A stretch of DNA of 64,000 nt from Salvator merianae (taxonomy: Eukaryota > Chordata > Lepidosauria > Squamata > Teiidae), in contig QVOM02000071.1 in assembly GCA_003586115.2 (NCBI GenBank), positions 1,446,033 to 1,510,032 on the forward strand. The letters run 5' to 3'. A model generated the notes under the pieces. It was given only the letters and a program-made list of their open reading frames with translations, was not told where the DNA came from and ran no database searches. The position numbers and the translations under genes are program-made. Shown here one piece after another: positions 46,800 to 59,221 of this stretch; positions within the stretch are counted from its first letter, which is position 1, and every line of letters begins with the position of its first letter.

Positions 46800-49700
46800 T
46801 GCAGAGATCTGGTGACTCGAGCCCAGACAACTAATTAATTTAAGATTTTCATTTTATTTCTCACTTGTATTGGAAAAGAGATTCTGAATTCTTTTAATGT
46901 TTTAATGTTTTTAACTGTTTTTTATGTATAAATTTGATATGGTCTTTGGACTAATCAATAAACTGAAATTGAAATTGAAAAGATAAATTAGTTAAATAAT
47001 CGAATATTTATCCAAATCTAATATTGTGCCCCTCTAGCTGTAACAATCTATTATCCATTAATCACATCCATTCTTTAAACCATATCAAACAACACTCAGC
47101 ATGAAACAATTTTAGGTTTGGTAAGGCTAATCGTCCTCTTTTTTTTTTTTTAGCATCTTACAGCAATTAAAAGCAAATTCTTGGTTTCATCTCTTCCTAA
47201 ATAAATCTTGTCAAATCCTTTTGCCATCACCTAAAATACTGCATCATTTATTATAATTGAAATTGGCTGAAAAAGAAGCATCATTTTTGGTAATATTCAT
47301 TTTAATCATGGAGATCCTGTGCAACAGTGATGATTTCAAGTTTGCCCACTACTCCAGATCTTTCTTAAACTCCAACCATACCTTTATAATAATTATTCTG
47401 AAACAACATTGCATTTTGATTTGTTAAATTAATACTCAAATATTTAATTTTCTTCTCTATTTCAAATCCTGACTTCTCTTTCAATTCCTTCTGCTCCTTC
47501 TCAGGCATATTTCTTGTCCTTCTCAGATATATTACTTGTCCATATCTTTGTCTTCTTTTCATTGAATTTAAATCCAGCCACCATTCCAAAATTATTTAGT
47601 TTTTCATTCAGCAACTCAGTAATTTCTGTTGGAGCTTCCAAACTCATTACTAAGTCATCCACAAATGCTCTTAATTTATATTCCTTTTTTTTAATCTTTA
47701 TTCCTTTTATACGAACTTCCTCTCTCATGACTCTCTTCAATATTTCAAGAGCCAAGATAGAAAAATTCTGTTTCAATAGAAGCAATAGCAGGCATCCTTG
47801 ATTTGTACATTTTTGAATTTTACATTCTTGGATGGTCTCATCATTAACCAATATTTGTGCAGTTTGGTAAGTATATATTGGTTCTACCCATATTTGTCCT
47901 AATACCATCTTATCAAAAATTTCAAATATAAATTTACAATTTAAATTGTCAAATGCTTTTTCTGCATCTAAAAAAAAATAAATCGACTTGTTTCTCATTA
48001 TGACATTCCAAGTATTCAATTACATTCAATACCATCCTTATATTTCTCATATCCCTCTTACGTAAATAAGGTTTTGCAAAATCAGAGTTAAATCAGAGCC
48101 ATATTCATTGCAAATATAATCATTGTTCAACAGTGAAATTAGTCTGTAATTCTTTGATGTTAAATTTTGTTCTTTTGGAATCAAAGATATATATGCTTTT
48201 CCCCAACTTTTTGAAATATGCCATCTGATAATAGAGTTTGCTGTAAAAGGGACTGTATCTCTTTTTGGAAACATTTGTAATACAAATCTTAGGTCCTGGT
48301 GCTTTCCCTGTTTTCAACTTCTTAATTACATCTGATACAGATCTGAATAATATTGATAGAAAATCTTCTGAATTGATTGCAAACCAGTCTCTTCCTTATC
48401 TTCTTCCTTCAGTCTTATATCTTTTTTGCTTTCTCTTTTCTTAATGTATTTGCCAATCAGCTCCTAAGTTTATTAGCTGATTCAAAGTTCCCTTGTTTTG
48501 TAAACTTCAGTTTTGTTTCCAATTCATTCATAATTAACATTGACAACTCCTTTTGCAGAATTTTTAACTATTTTTGAATAGAACATTGCCCTTTTCACCT
48601 CTTGCTCCTTCTATTCAATCTCTTGTTTTACTTCTGTATTTTCTCTTGTTTCTTCTTCTTTATTTACACATTATATTGAATTAAATATCCCCTCATAAAT
48701 GCTTTACTCACCTCCCATATCACTTCCAAATCTGTTCCTTTGTTAAAGTTATCTTCAAAGAATTTGAGTTTCTTCTTGCATTGTATTACTACCTCTTCCT
48801 TTTAGAATAACAATTCAGTTCTTCATCTAAAGGTTATCTTTTCTACAAATTGTACTCTTTAATGGATTATGATCAGCAACTGTTTTCTGCATAATTTCTG
48901 TTTTACAGACCTGATTGGCCAGATTCTTTGATAGGAAATCATATTCATGCGTTTGCCCCATTCACATAGGATCTTATATCCCATTGTCAGCAGATCTTTA
49001 GCTACACTCCTAGTTCCTGTAAATATTGGTTGGACTTTTTGTCTTGTCTTATGCTGGCAATGACTCTTGTCTCTTCCAACTTTTTACCATTTACTTTTTT
49101 CACCAAATTTAGTTTAAATCTCTGTTGATTGAAAGTAAATATCCGTTCTGGCAGATCTCACCTAAAAGGAATTTTTTTTCTCTTGAGTAGGCCACTCAGG
49201 GCAGCTTAATTTTTGCAGAATTCTTGAAGGTGAAACACTTCCAGTGCTTTTACTGGATTTTGATTCATTGTCAAACACTTTTCATAATGTTTTTGCAGGT
49301 CTAAATCTATTGTTTGCTTTCCACAAAATGAGCAAATATATCCCTTGGCATTTTATTCAGTCTCGTATATCTAGAAATGACTCACTAAACTATCCAATTC
49401 TGAGTCCATCTCTTCCTCTTCCAATTGCAACAATTCTTCCAACAGGAATAATATTTCATTTCTCATGTTTTCTTCTTGGTCTTCTGGTATTTGGCTGAAT
49501 CTGTCTTAATTCAGTGAATGTTTGGGAGTCCAGAAATTTCTCCAACAATGTTTCATTAACTGATATTTTAACTTCTGCAGTGTCAATTCTTGCCTGCATT
49601 TTCTGTGATCTGACTCGCTTTTCCATCTTTGATTTCACTAATTTGCCAATTTCTTGTGTGAATTCTGATCATAATTTGCCAAACCCCTCATTAAAATCCT

Positions 49701-49860
49701 GTTGCAGTTGAGCAATCTTGCCCATCAGTAAATTCATTAATTACAAGTCAGTTGGCCTTTTTGCTTCTGATGGTCTTCTTTGAACATCATTAGAAGCAGC
49801 CTGCTTTCTTGTGGTTATGATTTTAATCATTGAAAATCACTTAAAATCGCCCTATTTAAT
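45960..49860 (-). mobile_element. L1 LINE, antisense, decayed, with ORF1 and ORF2 traces
   Basis: Minus strand. An ORF1-like charged helix (KMEKRVRSQKMQARIDTAEV, 49638-49456) lies at the 5' side. The ORF2 RT has WGKAYISLIPKEQNLTSKNY (about 48230-48150), FFLDAEKAFDNLNCKF (about 47970), a QGCLLLLLL block and LRAFVDDLVMSLEAP (catalytic FVDD where FADD is usual, about 47670-47630). NEKKTKIWTSNISEKDKKY (about 47540) is followed, after the (TA)n and another small insertion, by the C-terminal FFLLGMTDKELEKYDVLLKY block (46110-46050). There are many indels. It is related to the L1 at 16190-18560 but in opposite orientation. Confidence 0.8.
46757..46799. repeat. (TA)n microsatellite
   Basis: About twenty TA units inside the antisense L1. 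It is followed by a segment (46800-46985) that ends with CAATAAACTGAAATTGAAATTGAAAAG, apparently the sense-strand 3' tail of another short, 5' truncated insertion. Confidence 0.9.
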
Positions 49861-50289
49861 AAAAATTCTTTAGAAGTGGAAGAAAACTTCTTTATTTTTT
49901 TTGTTATCTCATTACTCAAATCCTTAATTAAAAAATATTTTATGCAAGTGATTCTCAAATGTTTCTAAATAAAATCACTTGTTTAAAAGTCCTTTTTATG
50001 CAGTATCCTAATCTGAAAATTATTTATCCTTGGCTGCCATCAAAGGGTTTTCAAGTTTATGTTTATTGTTTAGTCCAAAGACCATATCAACTGCCATCAG
50101 AGGGAAGAAAAAATGCATTGCATTTTTCTGAACTTATTCTCTTCTTCTATTTCTGGATTTTGCTGTGCAGTTTCTTCTCAAGGCCAACTTGGCATGCTTA
50201 CAGATCATATGACTCCAGTTTACTTATTCCTCTTCCTGTTTAAAAGTTCAAATGCTAGGTTCTAATGGTTATAAGTTTTTTTCATTATT
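49861..50289. other. Intron, probably antisense L1 leader
   Basis: AT-rich. The segment TTTAGTCCAAAGACCATATCA (50069-50089) is the reverse complement of the tail-like stretch at 46935-46955, suggesting an antisense copy of the same short insertion. No gene was recognised. Confidence 0.4.
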
Positions 50290-50700
50290 ATTTCCTTCAA
50301 TTTGGATAGGTATTGGGAACATCTGAAACAGGGGTGAATTTGAAAAGATCATTAGGTCATCTGCATATATATATAAGTTTAAAACATTTTTTTGTCCAGT
50401 TGGTAGCCTGAGATTCTACAAGACTATATTACCTCCAGTTCACCCTTTCCTATCCTTTTTGTAGTGTTTGTAACCTTGGATACCTGTACCTGTATCTCAT
50501 TGGTTTTCATCTGTTCACCAGGTTTCAGTTATGCCAATAACAACTATTTTTTAATCCTTCAGTAAGCACTCCAGCCCTGTTTTGGCTTGGAGGCTTTTGC
50601 CATTAACATAGAGACATGTGAATTATTAGACCATGTGCTTCTTACATCTTTCAGCTCATATATTGTTGACTAGTTCCTATCAGCTTGAAATAGTCAAAAC
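50290..50700 (-). mobile_element. CR1-like LINE fragment, antisense, old
   Basis: CACCAGGTTTCAGTTATGCC (50518-50537) and the following ATTAACATAGAGACATGTGA match in order the CR1 endonuclease start at 38821-38930 (CACCAAGTTTCAGTTATGCC, GGTATAGAAACATTTTAG). It is a short remnant of the first part of ORF2 on the minus strand. Outer limits are approximate. Confidence 0.55.
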
Positions 50701-51744
50701 TACAGAACTCTTTTGTAGAGTTTCTTTGTCAGAAACGATAGAATCCAGAGTTGATGTTAATGGGCAGCAGTAGCCCTATCAATGGAAAATGTTGCCAGAA
50801 CAAAAACGTTACAAACCTCCAAATCAATTACAGACTTTCCAAGTAACCCTTCCTCGGACTTGAATCTACTTCAAGATCCTCAAGCAGTTGTCAACCTTCT
50901 TTTCCATGAGATAATGTTTTGTACCAAAGCATCTCCCCAGCGCATCCTGTATCATCATAGACTTTCTCAACACTTCTCAGATATAAACGAGACATAACAA
51001 TTCCATACCAAGGTAGCAGGCCCTAACTTCATTTGGAAATATAAAAGACTAATAGAGATAAAAGTCTAGGATTAAATGAATATGTAAATGAACACGCTTA
51101 CTTATAAATGCAGAATAGATATTCCCATCACCTGGGATTATAAAGCAATAAGCCATAACTAAGATTATATGGATATGAGGACAAATACTTGAATATATTA
51201 GTTGCCATCATTATTAGTCAAACTACAATCATAAACATAAATGCATGTCTAGTACAATGACACCAAATCTAAATAGGTGTGAATGTATATATGCATAATG
51301 CTTAATTATGAACATGTGTATAAGCACCACACTGTAATCATCTGCCACACCTTTCCACAGGTCAATCTCAGCTGCTCTCACCAGAAGGAAAGGTATGCAT
51401 CCAATCAAACACCATTCTCAGGGGCTCCACTCTCTGTGTGTGAGAACCCAAATCTCTAAAATTCTCATACCAATTCCAGACACACCTGCCTGCGCTGAAA
51501 ACAAGCCTTTTGTCAGTTCTCACTGACATTGTATTCAGCTTCAGACACACAGAGATGGACTCACAGGACCTCTACTGGAACCAGAAATCCCAAGCACCCC
51601 ATAGCCATTTTGGCCAATCAGAAGGAATAGCTCACAGCATGGGAGAATACATGTCATGGGCATCAAACCCATGACACTGGGAAACATTTTATGACAAAAT
51701 GATTCCTGGGGGACAGTTGACAAGAGCTGGGCACATGCAGTTTG
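50701..51744. other. Intron, no gene recognised
   Basis: No coding or repeat family recognised. A 71-codon open stretch (50782-50997) and two 60-codon minus-strand stretches are unassigned. Confidence 0.45.
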
Positions 51745-54700
51745 AGAAAGTGTACTTTTGAGTGAGGAAGGTTGGAATTATTCATATAGTACCAAGTTGA
51801 GCGGGAAACTAGTCAGTAATATTCAAGCAGAAACATGTAAGAGGCAGTCTGAGAATTCATATGGTCTTATAGGATTGAACTTGCACCAGAAGACTGCATA
51901 CAAATGCCAGAAGCCTCCAAGCAAAATAAGGGAACTGGAATGCTTAGTGATGAATAATAAATTTGGAATTACTGGCATAACTGAAACCCGGTGGAGCAAT
52001 GAAAACCAATGGGATACAGTGATCCTAGGTTAAAAACCGTACAGGAAAGTCAGGAAAGGATGCACTGGAGGTGGTGTAGTCTTGTACATTGAAAAGATAG
52101 AATCTTGTGAACTGGAATATCTAGGTGAATCAGACCCATCCACAGAAAGACTGTGTGTAAGAATACCAGGCTAGAAAACAAGTCTAATATTAGGGACATG
52201 TTATCACCCTTGTAACAAAACTCCTGAAGGAAACCGGCATTAGAAAATGAGATAAAGGAAGCATGCAAAAAGGAAAGGGTACTTATAATGAAGGAGTTCA
52301 ACTATCTTCACATTGACTGGGTAAATTCTTGTTCAACTCATAAAAGAGAGATAAAATTCCTACATATACTAAATGATTGTTCCCTGGAGCAGATGGTTGT
52401 GGAGCCACCCATGGGAAAGGGCATCCTGGACTTGATCCTAAGTAATGATCAGGTACAAGCTGTCACTGTAGTGAATCCAATAGGGAACAGTGACCACAAT
52501 GTAATAAACATCAGCTTAAATACAGACAGTAAGTTCTCAGTAAAATCTAGCACAGAGACCTTAACCTTTAATAAAGGAAACTTCCAATAAATGAGGAAAC
52601 TAGCAAAAAGGAAATTGAAGGAGAAAGTAAGACAAGTCCAACCATTCCAAAATGCATGTAAACTATTTACAAATAAAATAATGGAGATTCAATTAGAACG
52701 CATACCTAAAAGAAGAAAAGGGACTGCAAAATCCAGTATGAAACCAGTGTGGCTTACAGGGGGCAATACAGGAAGTCATTACAATCAAGAAAAGTTCATT
52801 TAGAAACTGGAAACCTTGACCTAATGAGGAAAACAGGAAGGAAGATAAATTTTGCAGGAAGAGGTTCTTTCATGTCTTAATAAACTAAATGCTAACAAAT
52901 TACAGACAGGTAGCATTCATGTGAGAGCTCTTAAAGAACTCGGATTTGAAACTGATGATCTTCTAGTCCCTAAGATCTGTGTCTGAAGACTGGAGTAGCA
53001 AATGTAACACCAATCTTCAAAAAGGGATCCAGGGATGATCCAGGACATTACAGACCAGTCAACTTAACATCAGTTCCAAGTAAAGTGATAGAAACCATAA
53101 TTAAGGGTAAAATTAGTGCACACGTAGAGGAGCAAGCATTGGTGAGAGAAAATCAGCATTGCTTCTGCAAAGGTAAATCATTCCTTACTAACTTGTTACA
53201 AATTTTTGAGTATTAAGAAACAGGTGGATAAAGAAGATCCAGTTAACATTCTCTATCTGGCCTTTCAGAAGGCTTTTAACAAATTCTCTCAGCAGAGGCT
53301 GCTGAGTGAACTTATCAGTCATAGACTAAGAAGGGAGGTCCTGCCCTGGATTGGTAATAGGTTAAAGAACAGGAAACAGAGAGTAGTAATAAATGGACAA
53401 TTCTCAGAGTAAAGAGTGAAGATTGGTGAGAATTTGGTCTCCCAGGATTCAATATTAGGATTTGCTTTTCAGTTCATTCATAAATGATCTGGAAGTAGGT
53501 ATAAATAGGGAGATAGCAAAGTTGACACTAAAGATGACACTAAATAGTTCAGGGTAGTAAAAACTGAAAGACATTGCAAGGTGCTCCAGAGTCATTTCTT
53601 GTCTTTGGGTGAGTGGGCAATGAAGTGGCAAATGCACTTCATTCTTATCAAGTACAAAATAATGCACATTGGGGCAGGGAACCCCAATTATACCTATAAA
53701 TGGATGAGAGCTGAGCTTTCTGTGACAGACCAGGAAAGGGACCTTGGAGTTCTGGTGGATATCTCAATAAAGGTGTTGACCCAGTGCATTGCAGCAGTAA
53801 AAAAAATCAAAATCAGTGCTAGGGATAATTAGGAAGTTAATAGAAAAATGAACAGGCAAGCATCATTGAGCCTCTTTATAAATCTATGGTGAGAGCGCAT
53901 TATGAATATTGTGTACAGTTCTGGTCACCATGCAGCTCAGAAAGGATGTTGTGGAACTGGAAAAAGTGCAGAAAAAGGCAACTAGAATGATCAAGGGGCT
54001 GGAACACCTTCCTTACAAAATCAGACTGCAATGTCTAGGCCTCTTTGGCTTTGAAATATGGTGCTTAAGAGGTGACCTGACTGGAGTATGTAAAATCATA
54101 CATGATATGGAAAAGACAGATAGATAGATTATTTTCTCTCTGGCACTATATTAAAAGCAGTGGGCACTAGGGGTGTGCACAAAGCTTCGTGCCATTCGAA
54201 TTTCAGTCGAATTTTGTGATTTCGTTGTCTTCGCATCGAATGCGAAGGGCAACATAAATCACGAATTCAAATTGCGAAGGTCCCTCAATTTTCGCTGCAT
54301 TTTGGGACCTTCGCCATTTGCCGCTGTCTCATCCCCATAGTCTGTCAGCGCATGTGCTGACAGACTAGGGTAAATGAGGCAGTGAGCGGAAGAGGAGAGA
54401 AATCAACGCGAAGGGAATCCCTCCCTTCACGTTGATTTTTCTCCCTTCCGACCGCTGCGCCATTTACCCTAGTCTGTCAGCGCGTGCGCTGACAGACTAG
54501 GGTGAATGAGGCAGCGAGCGGAAGAGGAGAAAACTCAATGCGAAGGGAGGGATTCCCTTCGCAAAGGGAGGGATTCCCTTCGCGTTGAGTTTTCTTGTCT
54601 TCCACTCAGTGTCTCTCATTCCCCCTAGTCTGTCAGTCGCACGCGCACACTGACAGACTGGGGGGGGGGAATGAAAGAGAGGCGAGCGCCATTGGAAACA

Positions 54701-55240
54701 GAGAAATCAAGGCGAAGGATCTTTCCTTCGCCTTGATTTCTCTGCTTCCGGGCGAAGACGAAGGGCTTCATTTTCGCGCATATTTTTTGTGCAAAAACGA
54801 AGCCCCGTAGCTTCGCAGGAATGCGACGCGAAAGGGGGAAAGTGCCTTCGTGCACATCCCTAGTGGGCACTCTATGAAGCTGATAGGCAGGAGAGTTAAG
54901 ACTTGCAAGGGGAAGTATTTTTTGACTCAGAAACTCATCAGTCTATGGAATTTACTACCAGAAGAGGTGTGACATCAACCAGACTGGATAGCTTTAATAA
55001 AGGGTTAGACAAATTCATGGAGGACAGGGGTATCAATACTAGAATATTGCCTCCAGGTTGGAGAGGTAGTCAGGATGCCTCTAAAGGCCATTTGCAGGGA
55101 ATTGAGAGCAGCTGAAGGTTTTGCCTTTGTCTTCTGCTTGATAATTCCCAGAAGCAATTGGTGGGTCACTGTGTGAAACAGGATGCTGGAGTACATAGTT
55201 GTAGCCCGATCCAGCAGGGCTTCTCTTTAAGTTCTCTTTA
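51745..55240 (+). mobile_element. CR1-group LINE, sense, older subfamily, interrupted by a MITE
   Basis: ORF2 landmarks: KIRELECLVMNNKFGITGIT then ETRWSNENQWDT (51930-52015), a KEFNYLHIDWVNSC block where GDFNYPDIDW is usual (about 52290), PMGKGILDLILSN, NSDHNVINISL (52415-52520), an RT with DPVNILYLAFQKAFNKFSQ (about 53240), ERDLGVLVDISIKV (about 53735) and VELEKVQKKATRMIKGL (about 53950). The reading is broken at 54160 by a 695-bp DNA transposon and resumes at 54871 with the CR1 3' region, ending about GATCCAGCAGGGCTTCTCTT near 55230. It has many stops and is much older than the CR1 at 36103-40470. Confidence 0.85.
54168..54862. mobile_element. 695-bp hAT-like MITE with perfect 8-bp target duplication
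   Basis: Termini TAGGGGTGTGCAC and GTGCACATCCCTA form a short inverted repeat with one mismatch and one extra base. It is flanked by identical 8-bp repeats GTGGGCAC at 54160-54167 and 54863-54870, the hAT superfamily rule. Removing it restores the CR1 around it. The interior is a string of GC-rich palindromes: CTGTCAGCGC...GCGCTGACAG hairpins near 54342-54362 and 54475-54495, AATCAACG/CGTTGATT hairpins near 54401-54440, and a perfect 21-bp hairpin with a 4-base loop at 54699-54744. It has no transposase. Open stretches crossing it (54595-54870) are not genes. Confidence 0.92.
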
Positions 55241-55940
55241 AATTATTTATATTATGACGTGCCTGTAAGATTGCCACAGGATCTACTGCCATGAACTGTA
55301 AAGCATAAAAGCATGCCAAATGTCACTATAGGTGAGGGTTTTTTTGAGAAGAATGAATTTAATTTTGAGGATGATTTAATAAAGAAATAGATCTATAAGA
55401 ATGTGATAGGATCAAATATTTTCTAGGTTTGGGAAATAAAATAATATGAGACTTATTCCATTTTTCTGATATTTTACCTCTAGTTAATACATTATTGTAT
55501 TGTACGGTAAGGTTAAATAAGTGACCAAATCTTTAATTTTTTTTTTTTTTGTAAAATTATGGTTGAAGACCTGGGCCAAGGGATTTCTTGGTCTTAAGTT
55601 TGTTAATGGTCTTTATAGTTTCTTTAGGAGTTCCAGATACTTATGTTATGTCTTTTAACCAAAAGAGTCAGGGCAGGTCACAATATTCAGTTAAAACATT
55701 TAGTATAAAGCACATATAAAACCATAAAAACAATATAAAATGTAACCACAATAAACCACTCTCTCAGTTGTCTTCTGCTTTAGTTGCTGACAGGCCCAAC
55801 CTCAGCAGTGCCAGGCATAAGCAGTTAGCCCTAACAGCAACTCCCACACTTATGTCTTCTAGGGATGTTGATTGTTGGCAGCAAGAGGCAGCTCTTTTCA
55901 CTGGCAACAGCAGAGTCTTTACAGCAGCAAAAGGCTTCTA
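55241..55940. other. Intron, no gene recognised
   Basis: AT-rich intron with a poly-T run at 55540-55551. No family was assigned. The segment 55650-55760 has the look of a decayed repeat tail (GTCAGGGCAGGTCACAATA followed by A-rich sequence). Confidence 0.45.
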
Positions 55941-56259
55941 CGCTAGTGACCAAAATCATGGAAACCTTTTGGAATAAGTGTATTTTTGAGGTTTGAAGGC
56001 TTATAACACCACTTTTTTTGGGGAGTAACCCCATAAAATGATATAAAAATGGAAAGATAATTTAATAAAGAATGTAATGCAGTAACGTTTATGAAGGATT
56101 TTTTAATAGAACAGCAGTTATGAAGAAAAGTGAAACACATAGAAAAAATGAGATTTATGAAAATTCTCACTATGGCAGTTAATACTTAGTTGGGTAACCT
56201 TTAACCTTAATTACAGCCTTACAATGCCTTCCCATGGAGTGAACCAAGTTTTTTAGTTC

Positions 56260-57390
56260 TGCAGCTGTTATAATATGAAACTACAATTGAATTATTGTTT
56301 CTATTAATTTGGTTTTATTGTTGGGTTTCTTCTGACTAACAAGTTTCTTTAGTCGGCTGCATAGATTTTCTATTCCCAGGCCATTCCAGCAGTGGAATAT
56401 GATTACAGTAGAGTCTCAATTATCCGACCTTCGGTAATCCGAAATTCTGGATTATCCGACATCGCGGGTGCTTGGGGGCGTGGCTGTAGGCATTTCCGCG
56501 CCCCAGACACGCCCCCAAACATGGCGGCCGCGACGGGATGGGCAAGGAGAGAAGGGCGAGTGAAACCTCACCCCAAAACAAGCCCCCAAGCGCGGCACTG
56601 ACAGAGTAGGGTAAATCAGGCAGCGAGCGGGAGACGAGAAAACTCAACGGGAAGGGAGAGATTTCCTTCGTGTTGATTTTTGTCTCCCTCCGGATTATCT
56701 GACGGTTTCGGCTATCCGACTATGAGCCCGCCCGTTTATGTCAGATAGCTGAGACTCTACTGTATCTTGAAACCACTTTTTGCACACAGCAGCAACATGG
56801 CATGGAACTGAATCCTGTTGAAATATAAATGCTTCATGATCTGAAAAAAGATCACATGCAGAAGGCTTAAGTTTTGGCTCAAGTATTTCATTTATGTATT
56901 TTTGGGCATTTATATTCCCATTAATCACGCAAATTTTGCCCACACCCTTTGATGTCATACAACTAACTGGGTATTTCACGATAGGTGTAATGCAAATCTT
57001 CTCCGATTCTTCTCCTTACATATTTTAAGCCATCACTACCAAACAGGAAGATTCTGGTCTCGTCACTCCAAATAACACTGTCCCATTGTTCCACTGTCAA
57101 GTAAACATGGGTTTTAGCCCAGTTTAATCTCTTCAGCCTTTTTGCGAGATAAAAATGGCTTTTTTCTTGGAATTCTAGCATTTAAACCAAATTCCTGCAA
57201 TCTGTGTTGAACAGTCCTTGCACTCAATTTCATTTTGCATTGCACCATTTCATCTTGTATACAGCCAGATGATTTTCTTCTGTCACCTAGGCACAGTCTC
57301 TTCATTTTTCTATCATCACTTGCTATTGTGCGCTTTTTCCTGCCTTTACCAGTCTAATTTTGTAGTGACTGAGTCTCCTTATACCTCTTC
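56260..57390 (-). pseudogene. Tc1-type transposase, broken
   Basis: Read from about 57390 downward: an N-terminal DNA-binding part (RTVQHRLQEFGLNARIPRKK, about 57215), then HVYLTVEQWDSVIWSDETRI (first catalytic Asp, in SDET), FIFQQDSVPCHVAAVCKKWF (second Asp, in QQD, about 56800), then the MITE at 56406-56762. Beyond it come NHIPLLEWPG and, in another frame, IENLCSRLKKLVSQKKP (about 56370-56330). The block that should hold the third catalytic Asp (PDLNP type) is missing: WPG runs directly into IENL with a frameshift at about 56374-56378. The element could not have encoded a functional enzyme even before the MITE insertion, unless the deletion came later. Confidence 0.9.
56406..56762. mobile_element. 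357-bp TA-target MITE (Tigger/pogo-like), copy 2
   Basis: Same family and exactly the same length as the element at 5631-5987, in opposite orientation. Ends: CAGTAGAGTCTCAATTATCC and ...GAGACTCTACTG, flanked by TA at 56404-56405 and 56763-56764. It carries the shared palindromic module at 56598-56692. It is inserted in the Tc1 transposase. With one TA kept and the MITE removed, the transposase frame reads through the site (WFQD then NHIPLLEWPG). Confidence 0.93.
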
Positions 57391-57828
57391 GAAAATTTAG
57401 AAATGCCACCTTTGGTTAAGTTTCCACCAATTTTTTTTCTAATTTATTTATAACTGTTGCCTTGTTCACTCAATTTTACATCACTTTCTGGGTGACCAGT
57501 CAGCTCTTTGCACCAATTCTTTAATTTTATTACGTTTTATTACAAGATGACACCTGATTGGCTCTCTAAACACTCATGCTCATTGGCTACATTGAAATGA
57601 AGGAAAGCTACAAGCAAGTTGTGCTTCTTTTCCTGGTTATTTGGCTATAACCTTTGATAGAATACAGATAATTGAACAAAGTTTGTTGCATTATATTCTT
57701 GATTAAACTATCTTTCCATTGATATATCATTTTATGGGGTTGCTCCAAAACAAAGTGGTGTTATGAGCCATGAAACCTCGAAAATACACTTTTTCCAAAA
57801 GGTTTCCACAATTTTGGCCACTAGTGTA

Positions 57829-58254
57829 GTTATCTTTTCTTTCCTATTCCCTTTAAGCAAGGCAATTGACTTTCAAGCTACATGGTGTCAGTTGGGAGGG
57901 AGGAGATAACTGCTGGGAGCTTGAGAGCTAGTTTCCTCCTTTCTTCCCCTCCCTACAGACAAAATGATAGCTATCACTATCTCTTGCAAAGAACTATTGT
58001 AAAAATGTTCCATAAAATGCTATTAACATGTCCATTATCTGAGATGAATTTGTTAAGGTACCATCAGTTTCGTTAAATGATTCTGTTTTAGTTTATTTTT
58101 AAGAAACAGTGTGGGCAGCTTAGAATATCTGTTGCTTTCATCATAAAATAAAATATTGTTTTTTGCTTTCTTCTGTTGGTCAGTAAACTAAAACTGTTGT
58201 GCTTGATAGCAAAGATACTGATAAGTATAAACATTGCTCTTTTATTTTATCTAG
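57829..58254. other. Intron, no gene recognised
   Basis: Short intronic stretch between the Tc1 element and the next LETM1 exon. No repeat family was recognised. Confidence 0.5.

Positions 58255-59221
<967 letters not shown>

Larger units (their letters stand above)
55941..57826 (-). mobile_element. Tc1-like DNA transposon with long inverted repeats, interrupted by a MITE
   Basis: Flanked by TA at 55939-55940 and 57827-57828. The ends (CGCTAGTGACCAAAATC and the complement of CACTAGTGGCCAAAATT) begin long inverted repeats of at least about 150 bp. Length is 1886 bp, or about 1.53 kb once the inserted 357-bp MITE and its duplicated TA are discounted, normal for Tc1. The transposase is on the minus strand and broken. 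Confidence 0.92.

Noticed and set aside
54595..54870. Open stretches of 71 and 81 codons
   Set aside because: They fall in the palindromic interior of the hAT-like MITE and cross its terminal repeat and target duplication.
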